Below, one piece after another: positions 15,779-24,857 of a stretch of DNA of 64,000 bases. The notes beneath the pieces were generated by a model. That model did no database searches and was not told the origin of the DNA. It saw only the letters and a list, made by a program, of their open reading frames with translations. Source of the stretch: CAIVPM01 sp964615145. Lineage in GTDB: Bacteria > Bacteroidota > Bacteroidia > Chitinophagales > Chitinophagaceae. The position numbers and the translations under genes are program-made. Location of the stretch: contig CAZTOP010000010.1 in NCBI GenBank assembly GCA_964615145.1, positions 1 through 64,000 of the forward strand. The letters run 5' to 3'. The first letter of the stretch is position 1. Every line of letters starts with the position of its first letter.

Positions 15779-16260
15779 TAGAAACACAACCAATATCAGT
15801 ACAAAATATTTGGAACATTCTTGAAACAGTTTGCGATCCTGAAATACCAGTTTTAACAATTACAGACTTAGGGATTGTGAGAGATGTAAAAACTTATGAT
15901 GATTTAATTGAAATCTTCATTACACCAACTTACACTGGATGTCCTGCAATGGATATGATTGCTATGAACATTCGTTTAGCTCTGATAGAAAATGGTTATT
16001 CAAAAATAAAAGTCACATCAGTCTTATCACCAGCGTGGACAACAGATTGGATGACTGAAACAGGTAAACAAAAACTTAAAGAATACGGCATTGCCCCACC
16101 AAAAGGTAATGCAAATATTATTATTGAAGATGGAATAGAATGCCCTCAGTGTCATTCTGTAAATACTACAATCATAAGTGAGTTTGGAAGCACAGCGTGC
16201 AAAGCTTTACATAAGTGCAATGATTGTAAAGAGCCTTTTGATTATTTTAAGTGTTACTAA
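15775..16260 (+). CDS. paaD: PaaD (PaaJ), iron-sulfur assembly factor of phenylacetyl-CoA epoxidase
   Basis: A 161-residue MIP18/DUF59-family protein needed to mature the epoxidase. It contains VCDPEIPVLTITDLGIVRDV (about residues 20-39), TPTYTGCPAMDMIAM with the conserved cysteine, SPAWTTDWMTETGKQKLKEY, and a C-terminal zinc-ribbon-like set of cysteines (CPQC, CNDC). Its ATG overlaps the stop of the ABM gene. No paaE (reductase) follows; the next gene is an amidohydrolase with its own promoter. Confidence 0.92.
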   Translation: MIETQPISVQNIWNILETVCDPEIPVLTITDLGIVRDVKTYDDLIEIFITPTYTGCPAMDMIAMNIRLALIENGYSKIKVTSVLSPAWTTDWMTETGKQKLKEYGIAPPKGNANIIIEDGIECPQCHSVNTTIISEFGSTACKALHKCNDCKEPFDYFKCY

Positions 16261-16271
16261 AGCTAACTTTG
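16237..16271 (+). promoter_or_regulatory. Promoter inside the end of paaD
   Basis: TTTG (16237-16240), a 23-base gap and TAACTTTG (16264-16271) match the Bacteroidota promoter pattern. The expected transcription start at about 16278 is 13 bases before the TTG start of the amidohydrolase, which supports that start. Confidence 0.55.
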
Positions 16272-16290
16272 CGTTTCAAAATTTCACAAA

Positions 16291-17457
16291 TTGTCTTTTC
16301 TAAAATTTCAAGCAGATAATATTTTTACTGGTACAGAAATGCTTGGGCAAAAAAGCGTTTTAGTTACTGATGAAAAGGGAATTATTCACGATATTATCGA
16401 TGAGGAAGAAGCAGGTGAAGGCATTCAGAAATTTTCTGGAATTATTTCTCCTGGCTTTATAAATTGTCATTGTCACTTAGAATTAAGTCATCTGAAAGGA
16501 TTAATTCCTGAACATACAGGAATGGTAGATTTTATTCTAAATATAATGCAAAAAAGAGCTTTATCTGAAGAGCTCATTCAAGATGCTATTGAAAAAGCAG
16601 AAGGTGAAATGATAAACAATGGCATAGTTGCAGTTGGCGATATTTGTAACACCAAAAACACCATCAACCAAAAAAAGAAGGGCAATTTATACTATCATAA
16701 TTTCGTAGAAATTTCTGGTTTTGTACCACAATCTGCACAACAAAGGTTTGATGCAGGATTAGAAGTTTATACTGAATTTGCCAAGTGTTTTCCCAATAAT
16801 TCCACACTTGTTCCTCATGCTCCTTATTCAGTTTCAAATAATTTGTTTGAATTAATAAACAATTTTTCGCAAAGCCAAATTTCTACTATTCACAATCAGG
16901 AAAGTAAAGAGGAAAATGATTTTTTTGAATTTGGAAATGGAGATTTCAAAAGATTATATAAGGAGCTTGGAATTGACATTTCATTTCATAAACCCTCACA
17001 TAAATCAAGTTTGGGAACGGTCATCAATTATTTATTAAAGCCGTCTAAAACTATTTTAGTTCATAATACTTATACTTCTTTTTCAGATGTGACAATGTTT
17101 AGCAAACTTCATTCTGATACACAATTTTATTTATGTCTTTGCGTTTTATCTAATAGGTATATAACAAACTCTTTACCAACAGATGTTGTTAGCAAACATT
17201 TAGTTAAAAATATTGTTTTAGGCACAGATAGTTTAGCTAGCAATAAAACATTAAACATACTTGCAGAAATTCAGGAATTATTAAGAAGTTCAAAATGCTT
17301 TTCATTATCAGATTTGCTTCAAATGGCCACTCTTAATGGAGCTTTAGCTTTAGGAATTGATAGCAAGTATGGGGATTTTAATAAAGGAAAACAACCTGGC
17401 ATTATTTTATTAAAAGATGTTTTAGCTAAAACTGGTAGTGTTGTTTTGTTAAAATAA
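16291..17457 (+). CDS. Amidohydrolase, SAH/aminofutalosine-deaminase-like
   Basis: A 388-residue metal-dependent hydrolase. It starts with TTG at 16291; no ATG lies near. Metal ligands are present: HCH at residues 60-62 in INCHCHLELSH, His176 in VPHAPYSVS, His201/Glu204 in HNQESKEEND, His258 in LVHNTY and Asp313 in GTDSLASNK. This is the deaminase branch of the superfamily (5-methylthioadenosine/S-adenosylhomocysteine or aminofutalosine deaminases). The usual CPRSN is replaced by CVLSN. Which nucleoside it deaminates cannot be decided here. Confidence 0.82.
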   Translation: MSFLKFQADNIFTGTEMLGQKSVLVTDEKGIIHDIIDEEEAGEGIQKFSGIISPGFINCHCHLELSHLKGLIPEHTGMVDFILNIMQKRALSEELIQDAIEKAEGEMINNGIVAVGDICNTKNTINQKKKGNLYYHNFVEISGFVPQSAQQRFDAGLEVYTEFAKCFPNNSTLVPHAPYSVSNNLFELINNFSQSQISTIHNQESKEENDFFEFGNGDFKRLYKELGIDISFHKPSHKSSLGTVINYLLKPSKTILVHNTYTSFSDVTMFSKLHSDTQFYLCLCVLSNRYITNSLPTDVVSKHLVKNIVLGTDSLASNKTLNILAEIQELLRSSKCFSLSDLLQMATLNGALALGIDSKYGDFNKGKQPGIILLKDVLAKTGSVVLLK

Positions 17458-17465
17458 AAATCATT

Positions 17466-17759
17466 ATGAAGAAAATTATATCCTTTACTTTTCTACTTAC
17501 CATTATTATTTTTTTGGTTATTACTTTTTCTACATTGCAATATCAAATCAATGCTAATGATACAGACAGGTTTGGCTATCCATTTGTGTTTTTTTCATCA
17601 TACAATAATGCTGAAGTAATTAATACTATTAATTTTTCTGCAACTGCTTTAGCAATTGATTTGGGAATTAGTGCTTTAGTTGCATTATCAATTGTTTATT
17701 TATTAATACTTATAAAGCCGGTAAAAAAAACTAAGAATTTACTATCAACCGAGCAATAG
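17466..17759 (+). CDS. Small membrane protein of unknown function
   Basis: 97 residues with a hydrophobic N-terminal segment (about residues 5-23) and a second one near the C-terminus (IDLGISALVALSIVYLLILI), ending in a basic tail KPVKKTKN. The 40-residue loop between is probably extracytoplasmic. It follows the amidohydrolase by 8 bases and is likely co-transcribed. No family recognised. Confidence 0.6.
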   Translation: MKKIISFTFLLTIIIFLVITFSTLQYQINANDTDRFGYPFVFFSSYNNAEVINTINFSATALAIDLGISALVALSIVYLLILIKPVKKTKNLLSTEQ

Positions 17760-17777
17760 TTTCTCATTGTAGTTTAT

Positions 17778-18332
17778 TTATCGATTGGGTGGTGGAGGCA
17801 AATCCTCTTCATTTTCATTTGCTTCTCTTTGTTCTTCTTCATTTTTTGGCGGAAAATGTGGTGGCTTACCTTGTGCTTGTATGTGCATTGCCTGAGCAAT
17901 TATTTTATCAAATTTTTGTTGTTGATTTACATTGCATAAACTTCTTACTTGTTTTAAATGATTGAAGGTAATTTCGTCAATCTGTTTGTTGATTGATGCA
18001 ATAGAGTCTAATTTTACTTGCACACTAATATCCCCAATATTATTGCCTTTTAACAGTTGAAATAAAGAATCTTTATTGTTTTTCAATTTGTCTCTAAGCA
18101 ACTCTACTAATTCATGATGATTTTCTTTAAGAGTGTGATAGTTGCTAATTTGCGATGGGTTTAATTTTAATTCTCTGACTAAAAAGTTGAAAGCATCACC
18201 AGGCGGTGGTGGTATTGATGGCAAATTATTCTGTCTTTTTTTTAATAATAAAAATGTTACAGCACCTGTATTAATAAGAAGTAATAAAACAATAATTATT
18301 GAAAAAAATCTACTTTTATTATTTGCATTCAT
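17778..18332 (-). CDS. Spy/CpxP-like periplasmic protein
   Basis: A 184-residue protein anchored by one N-terminal transmembrane helix (FFSIIIVLLLLINTGAVTFL). The periplasmic part has FLVRELKLNPSQISNYHTLK, a variant of the LTxxQ helix of Spy/CpxP-type chaperones and metal-resistance proteins, followed by charged helices and a proline/glutamate-rich tail (EEDLPPPPNR). It is the third gene behind an ECF sigma factor and a short membrane protein, with only 2-9 bases between them, so an envelope-stress role is inferred. Confidence 0.72.
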   Translation of the reverse strand: MNANNKSRFFSIIIVLLLLINTGAVTFLLLKKRQNNLPSIPPPPGDAFNFLVRELKLNPSQISNYHTLKENHHELVELLRDKLKNNKDSLFQLLKGNNIGDISVQVKLDSIASINKQIDEITFNHLKQVRSLCNVNQQQKFDKIIAQAMHIQAQGKPPHFPPKNEEEQREANENEEDLPPPPNR

Positions 18333-18334
18333 AA

Positions 18335-18643
18335 TTAGTATGTTGAGTTTGTAAATAGCTGGTAATCGTTGTTGATAGATTCTATTGAATTCTTTTCTGT
18401 GGATTCTGCTTTAGAAATGTTTTTATCACTCGATGATTTTGATAATAAATATACGTTTATAATAAGCATAATAAGTAATGTAATGCTTACAACAACTGGT
18501 TTTTTTACATAATACCAGTTGTTACGATAAGCAACTTTATTTTGCATAGTAGCCTTTAATCTTGTTTCAAAAAAAGGCGGCATTTCGGCTTGTTCAATGC
18601 TATTTATACTGTTCAATATTTGTTCAAAGTGTTCTGTTTTCAT
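18335..18643 (-). CDS. Short single-pass membrane protein, likely anti-sigma partner
   Basis: 102 residues: a soluble N-terminal part (HFEQILNSINSIEQAEMPPF), one transmembrane segment (VVVSITLLIMLIINVYLL, about residues 49-66) and a short periplasmic tail. It lies directly between the sigma factor and the Spy-like gene. Many ECF operons in Bacteroidota place an anti-sigma factor here; the topology fits but no zinc-binding or known anti-sigma motif is seen. Confidence 0.6.
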   Translation of the reverse strand: MKTEHFEQILNSINSIEQAEMPPFFETRLKATMQNKVAYRNNWYYVKKPVVVSITLLIMLIINVYLLSKSSSDKNISKAESTEKNSIESINNDYQLFTNSTY

Positions 18644-18652
18644 TTTGATTTT

Positions 18653-19213
18653 TTAAAAAAGAATGGATAATGTTTTTCTTAAATTTTCCTTTGCCCTGTG
18701 CATTAAACCTTCCACAGCTTTATCACTAATTTTTAAAATATTAGCTACTTCATTATAACTAAGTCCTTCAGTTTTGATAAGTATAAATGCAATCTTTTGA
18801 TTAATGGGCAATAGTTGAATTGCTTTAAAAAGTAAGGCTGCATTTTCTTTATTATCTAAGCTAATTCCAGGATGATGAAAATCGGAAACAGCGTCTTCAA
18901 TATTATTAGCAATACCTATAATATTTTTAAACTGATTAAACCTTTTTTTAGCCTTTTTGCTTCTTTCATAATCCAAAGATTTTGTAATGCATATTCTGTA
19001 AATCCAAGTAGAAAGCTTTGAGTCACCTCTGAAATTTGAAATATTTAAATAAACTTGAATAAAAACCTCTTGAGCAACATCTTCAGCCTCTTGAACTTGT
19101 TGAATAATACCCAAAACAGTATTATACACCATATTCTGATAGGTGTTTACAAGCAAGCTAAAAGCTTGTTCATTATTTTTTTTCAACTCACTTACAAGTT
19201 CGGTTTCGTTCAA
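18653..19213 (-). CDS. ECF-type RNA polymerase sigma factor
   Basis: A 186-residue sigma-70 family protein. Region 2 is clear (QEAEDVAQEVFIQVYLNISN, then STWIYRICITKSLDYERSKK) and region 4 has the helix-turn-helix IKTEGLSYNEVANILKISDK followed by AVEGLMHRAKENLRKTL. There is no N-terminal region 1, as usual for ECF factors. The start is TTG at 19213 (the next methionine would remove part of region 2). It heads a three-gene operon with the membrane protein and the Spy-like protein. Confidence 0.9.
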   Translation of the reverse strand: MNETELVSELKKNNEQAFSLLVNTYQNMVYNTVLGIIQQVQEAEDVAQEVFIQVYLNISNFRGDSKLSTWIYRICITKSLDYERSKKAKKRFNQFKNIIGIANNIEDAVSDFHHPGISLDNKENAALLFKAIQLLPINQKIAFILIKTEGLSYNEVANILKISDKAVEGLMHRAKENLRKTLSILF

Positions 19214-19331
19214 AATTTAATTTGATTTATTTCTTAGACTTAATAATTGATAAAAACCTTTGTTTAGCAAAATAATAACATCTAGTAATTTTATTTATAT
19301 AAACTTTACCTAATAAAAACCAATAAAGAGG

Positions 19332-20519
19332 ATGATAAAAGACAGTGCAATATTTTGTGTAACTATTTCTATATTTTTTGGTGGCAGTATTTATAGTCAA
19401 CCTCGCTCAATAGGAAGAGGCTATTCGCAAAAATTATTGAATCAAGATAAATATTTTGATAGTTTAAATTCCATAAAAAATGAAACTAAGAATTTACAAC
19501 TAGCCAATAAGATTTTACAAACATCAAATAATAATTTACTCACTAGAAGTATTGAAATTGATGGAGAGAAAATAAGTAAAATTGTTGTAGAAAATGACAA
19601 TAGGCTTGTTGAAATAAAAGCCTCAAATGAGCCTAATATTAAGCTAGTAGTAAATTTTCATAACAATGAATTTTTGAATTTAAGTAATGAAGTTTTATTG
19701 GAGAAAGTAAATTTGAAATATAAGGTTAATGGCAATTCTTTACAGATAATTGCTGGATATGACAACTATCAACTTTCAAAGAAAACTATAACAATTTATA
19801 TACCTTATAACAAAAAAACAGTAGTTGATTCAAAATATTCTGATGTATTTATTTACAATAATTTCAAAGATTTATCTGTTGATATTACTAATGGAAATCT
19901 TGAAATTGATACTGCTGTAAATTTGACAGTTAACTCTAAATACGCAAATATTTCTATCAATAAAATTAAAAATGGACAAATAGATTTTATTAATGGCAGT
20001 TTAAATATTCAGAAAATTGAATCATTAAATTTAGTTTCTAAATATTCAAATGTTGAAATTGAAGATGTTGGTGAAGTTGTGATGAATAGTACTAATGACG
20101 AATATGAAATGGGACATGTTGCTGAAATAAGAGGTCAAAAAAATTATGGAAAACTTAGAATTGATGATTTGAAAAATGCTATTGAACTAGAAGGAACTAA
20201 TGCTGATATTGCTATTAAAAAAATAAGTGCAAATCTAAAAATAATAAAAATCAACAATCAATTTGCACAACTAAAACTGCCACTAAAAATGGTTAATAAC
20301 TTTAGTTTTAGTTTTATTGGAGAATACAGTACAATTTATAAAAATTTCTTGTTACGTCTTAATAATACGTCATTAAAACAGCAAAATATGAGTGAAGGAA
20401 ATGAATCAAAAATAACAACTGAAAACATCGAAATTTCTTCCTTAAAAACAAATGTAGGAAATGGTAAAGATGCTTCAGTTGATATTAATTGTAACCACTG
20501 CACTATAGATTTAAAATAG
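19332..20519 (+). CDS. Secreted repeat protein, DUF4097/GIN-like
   Basis: 395 residues with a signal peptide (IFCVTISIFFGGSIYSQ). The mature part has short, evenly spaced beta-strand words with asparagine turns (LSVDITNGNLEID, LTVNSKYANISIN, LNLVSKYSNVEIEDVG), the look of a small beta-solenoid as in DUF4097/DUF2807 adhesin-like proteins. It is divergent from the sigma-factor operon across a 118-bp gap, so it may be one of its targets. Function unknown. Confidence 0.65.
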   Translation: MIKDSAIFCVTISIFFGGSIYSQPRSIGRGYSQKLLNQDKYFDSLNSIKNETKNLQLANKILQTSNNNLLTRSIEIDGEKISKIVVENDNRLVEIKASNEPNIKLVVNFHNNEFLNLSNEVLLEKVNLKYKVNGNSLQIIAGYDNYQLSKKTITIYIPYNKKTVVDSKYSDVFIYNNFKDLSVDITNGNLEIDTAVNLTVNSKYANISINKIKNGQIDFINGSLNIQKIESLNLVSKYSNVEIEDVGEVVMNSTNDEYEMGHVAEIRGQKNYGKLRIDDLKNAIELEGTNADIAIKKISANLKIIKINNQFAQLKLPLKMVNNFSFSFIGEYSTIYKNFLLRLNNTSLKQQNMSEGNESKITTENIEISSLKTNVGNGKDASVDINCNHCTIDLK

Positions 20520-20539
20520 CAAAAAGAGTGATATAATTA

Positions 20540-22312
20540 CTAAAAACAATACTGATTGCTTTCAATCATTTTAGCAGCAATTCTTCTTCTACTTTCCTTG
20601 GTGTTAAATGGTTCTACTTTGGTAAAGCGTTTTAAGCCAATATGCATCATTCTTAGTTCATCGCCTTCAGCAAAACTGTTTAAAGCATCTTTACCAGCTT
20701 TATTAATTCTATCTGCTGCATCATAAATGTATGTTTTCATAATATCCTCACAAATTGCAGCTCTTTCATTCTTGTTTGAGGTCATTTTCATAACACGTAA
20801 TAAAGCACTTTCACAATGGAAAGTCTCAATAGCCATATCGGCAATATTCATCAATACTTCTTGTTCTTTTTCTAATTGCATCATCAACTTTTGAACAGCA
20901 GCACCCGCAACCATTAATATGGCTTTTTTAAAATTGTTGATGTATTTTATTTCTTTGGCAAAAGGGGTTTCATCATCACTGCCAAAATCAGGAATGCTCA
21001 TTAATTCCTTTTGAACGTTCATTGCTGGCGTCATTAAATCTAGTTTGCCTTTCATTGCACGTTTTAACATCATATCAACTGTCAACAGTCTGTTGATCTC
21101 ATTGGTTCCTTCATAAATTCTATTGATACGACTATCGCGATATGCTTTGCTAATCAGATATTCATCGCTAAATCCATTACCCCCGTGAATTTGCACACCT
21201 TCATCTACTACATAATCCAAAGTCTCACTACCAAACACTTTCAACATTGCACATTCTATTGCAAATTCCTCAGCAGCACCTAATAAGGCTTTGGCAAATG
21301 TTTCACCACCTTCAAGCAGTTCGTGTTCTTTTGTATCAATCCATTTACTGGTTCTATATAGTGCACTTTCACAAACCCACATCTTGATTGCCATTTCTGC
21401 AAGCTTATGTCTGATGGCTCCAAATTTTGCAATAGGCATTTTAAACTGCTCTCTAGTATTTGCATATTGAACAGTTGTTGTTGTTGCACGTTTTGCACCA
21501 CCTAAAGTTGCTGCACAAAGTTTTAAACGACCAATGTTTAAGATGTTAAAAGCGATAATGTGTCCTTTACCAATTTCTCCTAAAACGTTCTCAACAGGTA
21601 CTTTACAATCTTGAAAATATAGTTGTACAGTTGATGACCCTTTAATGCCCATTTTATGTTCTTCTGGTCCTTGTGTAAATCCTTCAAACCTACGTTCTAC
21701 AATGAATGCAGTAAATTGTGTTCCATCAATTTTTGCAAACACAGTATAAACATCTGCAAAGCCACCATTGGTTATCCAGCATTTTTGTCCATTCAATAAA
21801 TAGTGTTTTCCATCTGCACTTAAGGTAGCTGTGGTTTTTGCACTTAATGCATCGCTACCACTATTTGGTTCTGTTAAACCATAAGCTCCTTTAAATTCTC
21901 CACTTGCTAATTTGGGTATGTATTGTTGCTTTTGTTCCTCTGTTCCAAAGTAAAGAATTGGCAAACTACCAATGCCTGTGTGTGCAGCAATAGCAACACT
22001 AAAACTATGCCCACCACCTAAACCTTCATTCACAATAGTTGCAGTGATAAAATCTTTACCCAAACCACCATACTGCTCAGGAAAAGCAGTTGAAAGCAAC
22101 CCTTGTTCTCCAGCTTTAACCATTAGGTTTTGCATTAAGCCTTCTTCTTGCTTATCAATTTGTTCAACAATAGGATAAATTTCTGCATCTAAAAATTGCT
22201 GACACATATCCATTACCATTTGTTGTTCTTCGTTGAAATCCTCTGGTGTAAAGGTTTCTAAGAAGTTACTATCTTTTATAAGCCATTCACCACCTTGAAT
22301 TGAGTTTGACAT
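20540..22312 (-). CDS. Acyl-CoA dehydrogenase
   Basis: An FAD enzyme of 590 residues that introduces the 2,3 double bond in an acyl-CoA and passes electrons to ETF. The FAD/substrate signature is YGLTEPNSGSDALSAKT (about residues 142-158), CWITNGGFADVYTVFAK follows, and the catalytic glutamate is in IYEGTNEINRLL (about residue 400). The extra C-terminal helical domain after residue 430 resembles the very-long-chain type. It follows the marR gene by 14 bases in one operon, and the operator in front of that operon is shared with etfBA. Confidence 0.94.
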   Translation of the reverse strand: MSNSIQGGEWLIKDSNFLETFTPEDFNEEQQMVMDMCQQFLDAEIYPIVEQIDKQEEGLMQNLMVKAGEQGLLSTAFPEQYGGLGKDFITATIVNEGLGGGHSFSVAIAAHTGIGSLPILYFGTEEQKQQYIPKLASGEFKGAYGLTEPNSGSDALSAKTTATLSADGKHYLLNGQKCWITNGGFADVYTVFAKIDGTQFTAFIVERRFEGFTQGPEEHKMGIKGSSTVQLYFQDCKVPVENVLGEIGKGHIIAFNILNIGRLKLCAATLGGAKRATTTTVQYANTREQFKMPIAKFGAIRHKLAEMAIKMWVCESALYRTSKWIDTKEHELLEGGETFAKALLGAAEEFAIECAMLKVFGSETLDYVVDEGVQIHGGNGFSDEYLISKAYRDSRINRIYEGTNEINRLLTVDMMLKRAMKGKLDLMTPAMNVQKELMSIPDFGSDDETPFAKEIKYINNFKKAILMVAGAAVQKLMMQLEKEQEVLMNIADMAIETFHCESALLRVMKMTSNKNERAAICEDIMKTYIYDAADRINKAGKDALNSFAEGDELRMMHIGLKRFTKVEPFNTKESRRRIAAKMIESNQYCF

Positions 22313-22326
22313 ATTTTAACTATTTA

Positions 22327-22773
22327 TTATTGATTATTTAAATTATCATACACCTTCTGCAACACATTTTTTACTGTTTCAATTTCAGCTTTTGATATAC
22401 CAACTAATGCTTCATCCATTGTTTGATTGGCAATTTCTATTGTTTGATCTTGAAGATTTTTTGCAATGTTTGAAAGGAAAATATAATTGACTCTTTTGTC
22501 CGTATCGCTAACTTTTCTTTCTACCAAACCAAGCTTTACAAGATTGTCTATAAGTCTTGTGATACTTGGTTTATCTCGAAAAGTTTTATCGCAAAGTTGT
22601 TGTTGATTTAAGCCATCTTCTTTCCAAAGATGATATAGAACACTCCATTGCTCAATGGTAATTTCTAGCCCAGAAGCTCTAAAATTTTTTTGCATACGAC
22701 GTGCAATTGCAGCAGCAGCCATAGCGTTAATTACACTATAAAGTTCACCACGTTTAAACTGATTGTTTGCCAT
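22327..22773 (-). CDS. MarR-family transcriptional regulator
   Basis: A 148-residue winged-helix protein. IEQWSVLYHLWKEDGLNQQQ and LCDKTFRDKPSITRLIDNLV form the helix-turn-helix, LGLVERKVSDTDKRVNYIFL the wing, and the outer helices are the dimerisation part. It is the first gene of an operon with acyl-CoA dehydrogenase. A perfect 8-bp inverted repeat sits right before its ATG, and the same 19-base core occurs at etfB, so autorepression and control of etfBA are inferred. The ligand is unknown; an acyl-CoA or fatty acid is plausible. Confidence 0.9.
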   Translation of the reverse strand: MANNQFKRGELYSVINAMAAAAIARRMQKNFRASGLEITIEQWSVLYHLWKEDGLNQQQLCDKTFRDKPSITRLIDNLVKLGLVERKVSDTDKRVNYIFLSNIAKNLQDQTIEIANQTMDEALVGISKAEIETVKNVLQKVYDNLNNQ

Positions 22774-22795
22774 AATAGTTGTTTATGCAACTATT
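22774..22795 (-). promoter_or_regulatory. Predicted MarR operator at marR
   Basis: On the minus strand AATAGTTG, a 6-base centre CATAAA and CAACTATT form a perfect inverted repeat that ends at the ATG. The core ATAGTTGCATAAACAACTA (19 bases) is identical to one at 38222-38240 before etfB. Confidence 0.75.
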
Positions 22796-22826
22796 CAAAG
22801 GTGAGGAGAGATTTTGATATGGCAAA
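22796..22826 (-). promoter_or_regulatory. Promoter of marR-acyl-CoA dehydrogenase
   Basis: On the minus strand TTTG (22823-22826), exactly 19 bases, then CACCTTTG (22796-22803), one base off TAnnTTTG. Transcription would start inside the operator, as at etfB. Confidence 0.6.
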
Positions 22827-22859
22827 ATGATTTTTTTAGATGCTATTTGCTGGGTTTTT

Positions 22860-24740
22860 TTAAGCCAATATTTCACTTAATTCTAACCAACGCATTTCTT
22901 TTTCTTCAAGCAGTTGAGAAATTTCGCCAATGCGTAAACTCATTTTGTTTATTTCATCAAAACTTAAATTTTCCATTGTTAGTTTATACTCGATTTCTTT
23001 TTTTTCTGCTTCAAGCTTTGGCATTTCTTTTTCAAGTTGTTCAAATTCGTGCTTGTCTTTAAAAGATATTTTTTTGTTAGATTTTTGTTGCTCAATAACT
23101 TTTGCTTCTTGAACTTTTGCAGCGGCTACTTGTTTTGTTTTGGCGGCTTCTTCATCTTGCCAAATTCTATACTGGCTATAGTTTCCTGGATAATCTCTTA
23201 CTGAAGCATTACCTTCAAACACCAATAAATGGTCAACCAATCTATCCATAAAATATCTATCGTGGCTCACAATTACAACACAACCTGGATAATCTTGCAG
23301 GAAGTTTTCTAGTACTGCGAGTGTTGGTAAATCTAAATCATTGGTAGGTTCATCTAAAATTAAAAAGTTGGGATTTTTAAATAAGATGGCTAGCAATTGC
23401 AAGCGTTTTTTTTCACCACCACTTAAGCTTTGCAAATAAGTGTATTGCTTTTCTTGAGTAAATAAAAATAACTCTAAAAACTGAGCAGCACTTAAACTTC
23501 CACCATTTGCTAAAGGAAAGTTTTCGGCAATATCTTTTACATATTCAATAACTCTAACATTGTCTTTTATGGCTAATCCTTGCTGAGAAAAATTACCAAA
23601 AACAATGGTATCACCAATGTTTACTTTTCCAGAATCTGGCTTTTCCAATTCTTGAATAATATTTAAGAAAGTTGATTTTCCAACTCCATTTTTTCCAATG
23701 ATACCAAGCCTTTCGCCTTTATTGAAAGTATAATCAAAGCCTTTAAGAATTTCTTTTTCCCCATAAGACTTATAAACTTTTTTAAGTTCAATTACTTTGC
23801 CCCCAATCCTGCTCATTTTAATTTGTAGTTGAACTTGATTGTCTTCAATTTTTTTAGAAGCTTTATCTTTTATATCATAAAAATTATCTTGTCTGCTTTT
23901 AGATTTTGTAGTTCTTGCTTTTGGTTGTTTACGCATCCACTCTAACTCTTTTCTAAACTCACTTTTGGCTTTGTCGATATTGGCTTGTTCGTTTTCTATA
24001 CGTGCAGCTTTCTTTTCTAAATAATTGTCGTAATCTCCTTTATATACATACAAATCTTCTCTTTCTAATTCCCAAATTTCATTGCAAACAGCATCTAAAA
24101 AATATCTATCGTGGGTAACCATTAGCAGCGTAACATTTTCACTCAACAGATAATTCTCTAACCACTCAATCATTTCAACATCAAGATGATTGGTAGGTTC
24201 GTCCATAATTAACAAAGTATGATTTTGTTCAAATCCAATATCAATCAATGTTCTAGCTAATGCAACACGCTTTCTTTGCCCACCACTTAAAGTATTTACA
24301 GTTTGATTTAAATGATGGATATTTAATTTGCCAAGTATTTGTTTCACTTTTGCCTCAAAGTCCCAAGCCTGCATTTCTTCCATTAACACAATAGCCTCTT
24401 GAATGGCATCTGTATCATTCTGTTCTTCTGCCAGTTCATAACTTCTAATTGCTTTTACAGCAGGATGATTTGCGTGTAGAATATTATCTATAATACTTTT
24501 TTCTTCTTCTAAATTTGGGTCTTGTTCAAACAGTGCAACAGTCACTTCTTTATTAATCCATACTTTTCCTTCATCTGCAGTTTCTTGACCAGAAAGAATT
24601 TTTAGCAATGTTGATTTTCCTGTTCCATTTCGTGCAATCAAAGCAATTTTATCTCCTTGCGAAATATGGAATGTAATATTTGAAAACAATGGCATAATGC
24701 CATAAGATTTAGTTAATTTTTCTACTGAAACATAATGCAT
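22860..24740 (-). CDS. ABC-F family ATPase, Uup-like
   Basis: A 626-residue soluble protein with two ABC ATPase domains and no membrane part. Domain 1 has GTGKSTLLKIL and LSGGQRKRVALA, domain 2 has GVGKSTFLNII and LSGGEKKRLQLL; both have Walker B plus H-loop (LIMDEPTNHLD, LILDEPTNDLD). The linker is basic (KQPKARTTKSKSRQ) and a C-terminal coiled coil (about residues 560-626) marks the Uup type. ABC-F proteins act on ribosomes or nucleic-acid branch points; which applies here is open. Confidence 0.92.
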   Translation of the reverse strand: MHYVSVEKLTKSYGIMPLFSNITFHISQGDKIALIARNGTGKSTLLKILSGQETADEGKVWINKEVTVALFEQDPNLEEEKSIIDNILHANHPAVKAIRSYELAEEQNDTDAIQEAIVLMEEMQAWDFEAKVKQILGKLNIHHLNQTVNTLSGGQRKRVALARTLIDIGFEQNHTLLIMDEPTNHLDVEMIEWLENYLLSENVTLLMVTHDRYFLDAVCNEIWELEREDLYVYKGDYDNYLEKKAARIENEQANIDKAKSEFRKELEWMRKQPKARTTKSKSRQDNFYDIKDKASKKIEDNQVQLQIKMSRIGGKVIELKKVYKSYGEKEILKGFDYTFNKGERLGIIGKNGVGKSTFLNIIQELEKPDSGKVNIGDTIVFGNFSQQGLAIKDNVRVIEYVKDIAENFPLANGGSLSAAQFLELFLFTQEKQYTYLQSLSGGEKKRLQLLAILFKNPNFLILDEPTNDLDLPTLAVLENFLQDYPGCVVIVSHDRYFMDRLVDHLLVFEGNASVRDYPGNYSQYRIWQDEEAAKTKQVAAAKVQEAKVIEQQKSNKKISFKDKHEFEQLEKEMPKLEAEKKEIEYKLTMENLSFDEINKMSLRIGEISQLLEEKEMRWLELSEILA

Positions 24741-24834
24741 AGCTGCGAAAATAGTTTAAGGTTTAGTGTTTCACTGTTTAAATTTTAAAAACTTGCGAAA
24801 TGGGAAATAAAACTATTACAGACTTTATGTATTT

Positions 24835-24842
24835 TATCTTTG
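24835..24842 (+). promoter_or_regulatory. -7 promoter box before the DCC protein gene
   Basis: TATCTTTG fits TAnnTTTG and ends 15 bases before the GTG start, giving a short leader. No clear -33 element. Confidence 0.4.
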
Positions 24843-24857
24843 CTCTTTACATAAAAC

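Noticed and set aside
22320..22340. AT-rich word between marR and the dehydrogenase that resembles the IVP element's end
   Set aside because: The similarity is short and composed only of common A/T words; no partner repeat or gene lies between.
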